Shown here one piece after another: positions 5,046 through 5,108 of a stretch of DNA of 5,108 nucleotides (its first letter is position 1; every line of letters starts with the position of its first letter). The DNA lies in NCBI GenBank assembly GCA_902767455.1, contig CACXHH010000108.1, positions 1 to 5,108 of the forward strand. Reading direction: 5' to 3'. The notes under the pieces are model-generated. The model searched no databases. It was given only the letters and a program-made list of their open reading frames with translations, and was not told where the DNA came from. The position numbers and the translations under genes were made by a program. This DNA comes from an uncultured Eubacteriales bacterium (GTDB lineage: Bacteria > Bacillota > Clostridia > Christensenellales > Borkfalkiaceae).

Positions 5046-5108
5046 TAATTTTCCCCCTTTTAAAAACGGTCGCGACGGACAAAGTTCGGCGCGATTGTTT
5101 TTTTGAAA
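5046..5108 (+). repeat. Direct repeat, copy 2, running into the window end
   Basis: An exact copy of 4960-5022. Because the window stops inside or at the edge of this copy, the true repeat may be longer than 63 bp and further copies may follow. A real tandem duplication and an assembly effect at a sequence end are both possible. Confidence 0.95.
5067..5104 (+). terminator. Second, identical intrinsic terminator
   Basis: The same hairpin as the rplS terminator (TCGCG/CGCGA with CGGAC/GTTCG around AAA), followed by seven T residues at 5098-5104. It has no gene between it and the first copy, so it would act as a backup stop for rplS read-through or as a barrier to transcription from beyond the window. 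Confidence 0.85.

Noticed and set aside
4960..5108. CRISPR array suggested by a repeated unit with a short unique spacer
   Set aside because: The repeat is 63 bp or longer with only two copies visible, contains a textbook terminator, and the single 23-nt gap is not a spacer pattern. No cas genes are present.

Overview
The window looks like chromosomal DNA of a Gram-positive, low-to-mid GC Firmicutes-type bacterium, most likely an uncultured Clostridia lineage. The clues are strong AGGAGG-type ribosome sites, an opp/dpp operon in the order B-C-D-F, a bL19 gene of Firmicutes length, and a small lysine-rich YYDDGST membrane protein of a type I associate with Clostridia. The exact order or family cannot be fixed from this sequence; a Christensenellales-like gut organism would fit but is only a guess. 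Every supported gene is on the + strand.

Region 1 (1-3916) is the distal part of a peptide ABC importer operon: the 3' end of the oppB-type permease, the complete oppC-type permease, and both ATPases (oppD- and oppF-type). The genes are tightly packed: a 15-nt gap, a 1-nt gap and a 14-nt overlap, each with a clear Shine-Dalgarno. Together they would encode the two membrane subunits and two nucleotide-binding subunits that import peptides delivered by a lipid-anchored binding protein. That binding protein (OppA/DppA) is not in the window. All key ATPase motifs are intact. The unusual parts are added segments: hydrophilic charged N-terminal extensions on OppC, OppD and OppF, and an insert of about 60 residues in OppD, between Walker A and the Q-loop, built from DENG-type repeats with an exact 36-nt period in its first part.

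Region 2 (3917-4176) is a 260-nt intergenic segment dense in hairpins. It holds a 7-nt triplet repeat, three AT-rich perfect palindromes in a row (the first two enclosed by a GTCGAC/GTCGAC closing stem), a GC-rich palindrome and a possible weak terminator. It looks like a dispersed palindromic or MITE-like element, but only one copy is visible.

Region 3 (4177-4470) encodes a 97-residue single-pass membrane protein of unknown function with a very basic N-terminus and no visible Shine-Dalgarno.

Region 4 (4471-5108) is a self-contained rplS unit: a hairpin, an extended -10 promoter, a structured leader of about 60 nt that may be an L19-type autoregulatory leader, rplS itself, and a strong intrinsic terminator. 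At least 63 bp containing the terminator is repeated exactly, 86 bp downstream, and the second copy runs into the end of the window.

Nothing here is clearly a new defence or mobile system. The best leads are the repeat insert in OppD, the charged tails shared across the transporter, the palindromic intergenic element and the duplicated terminator.
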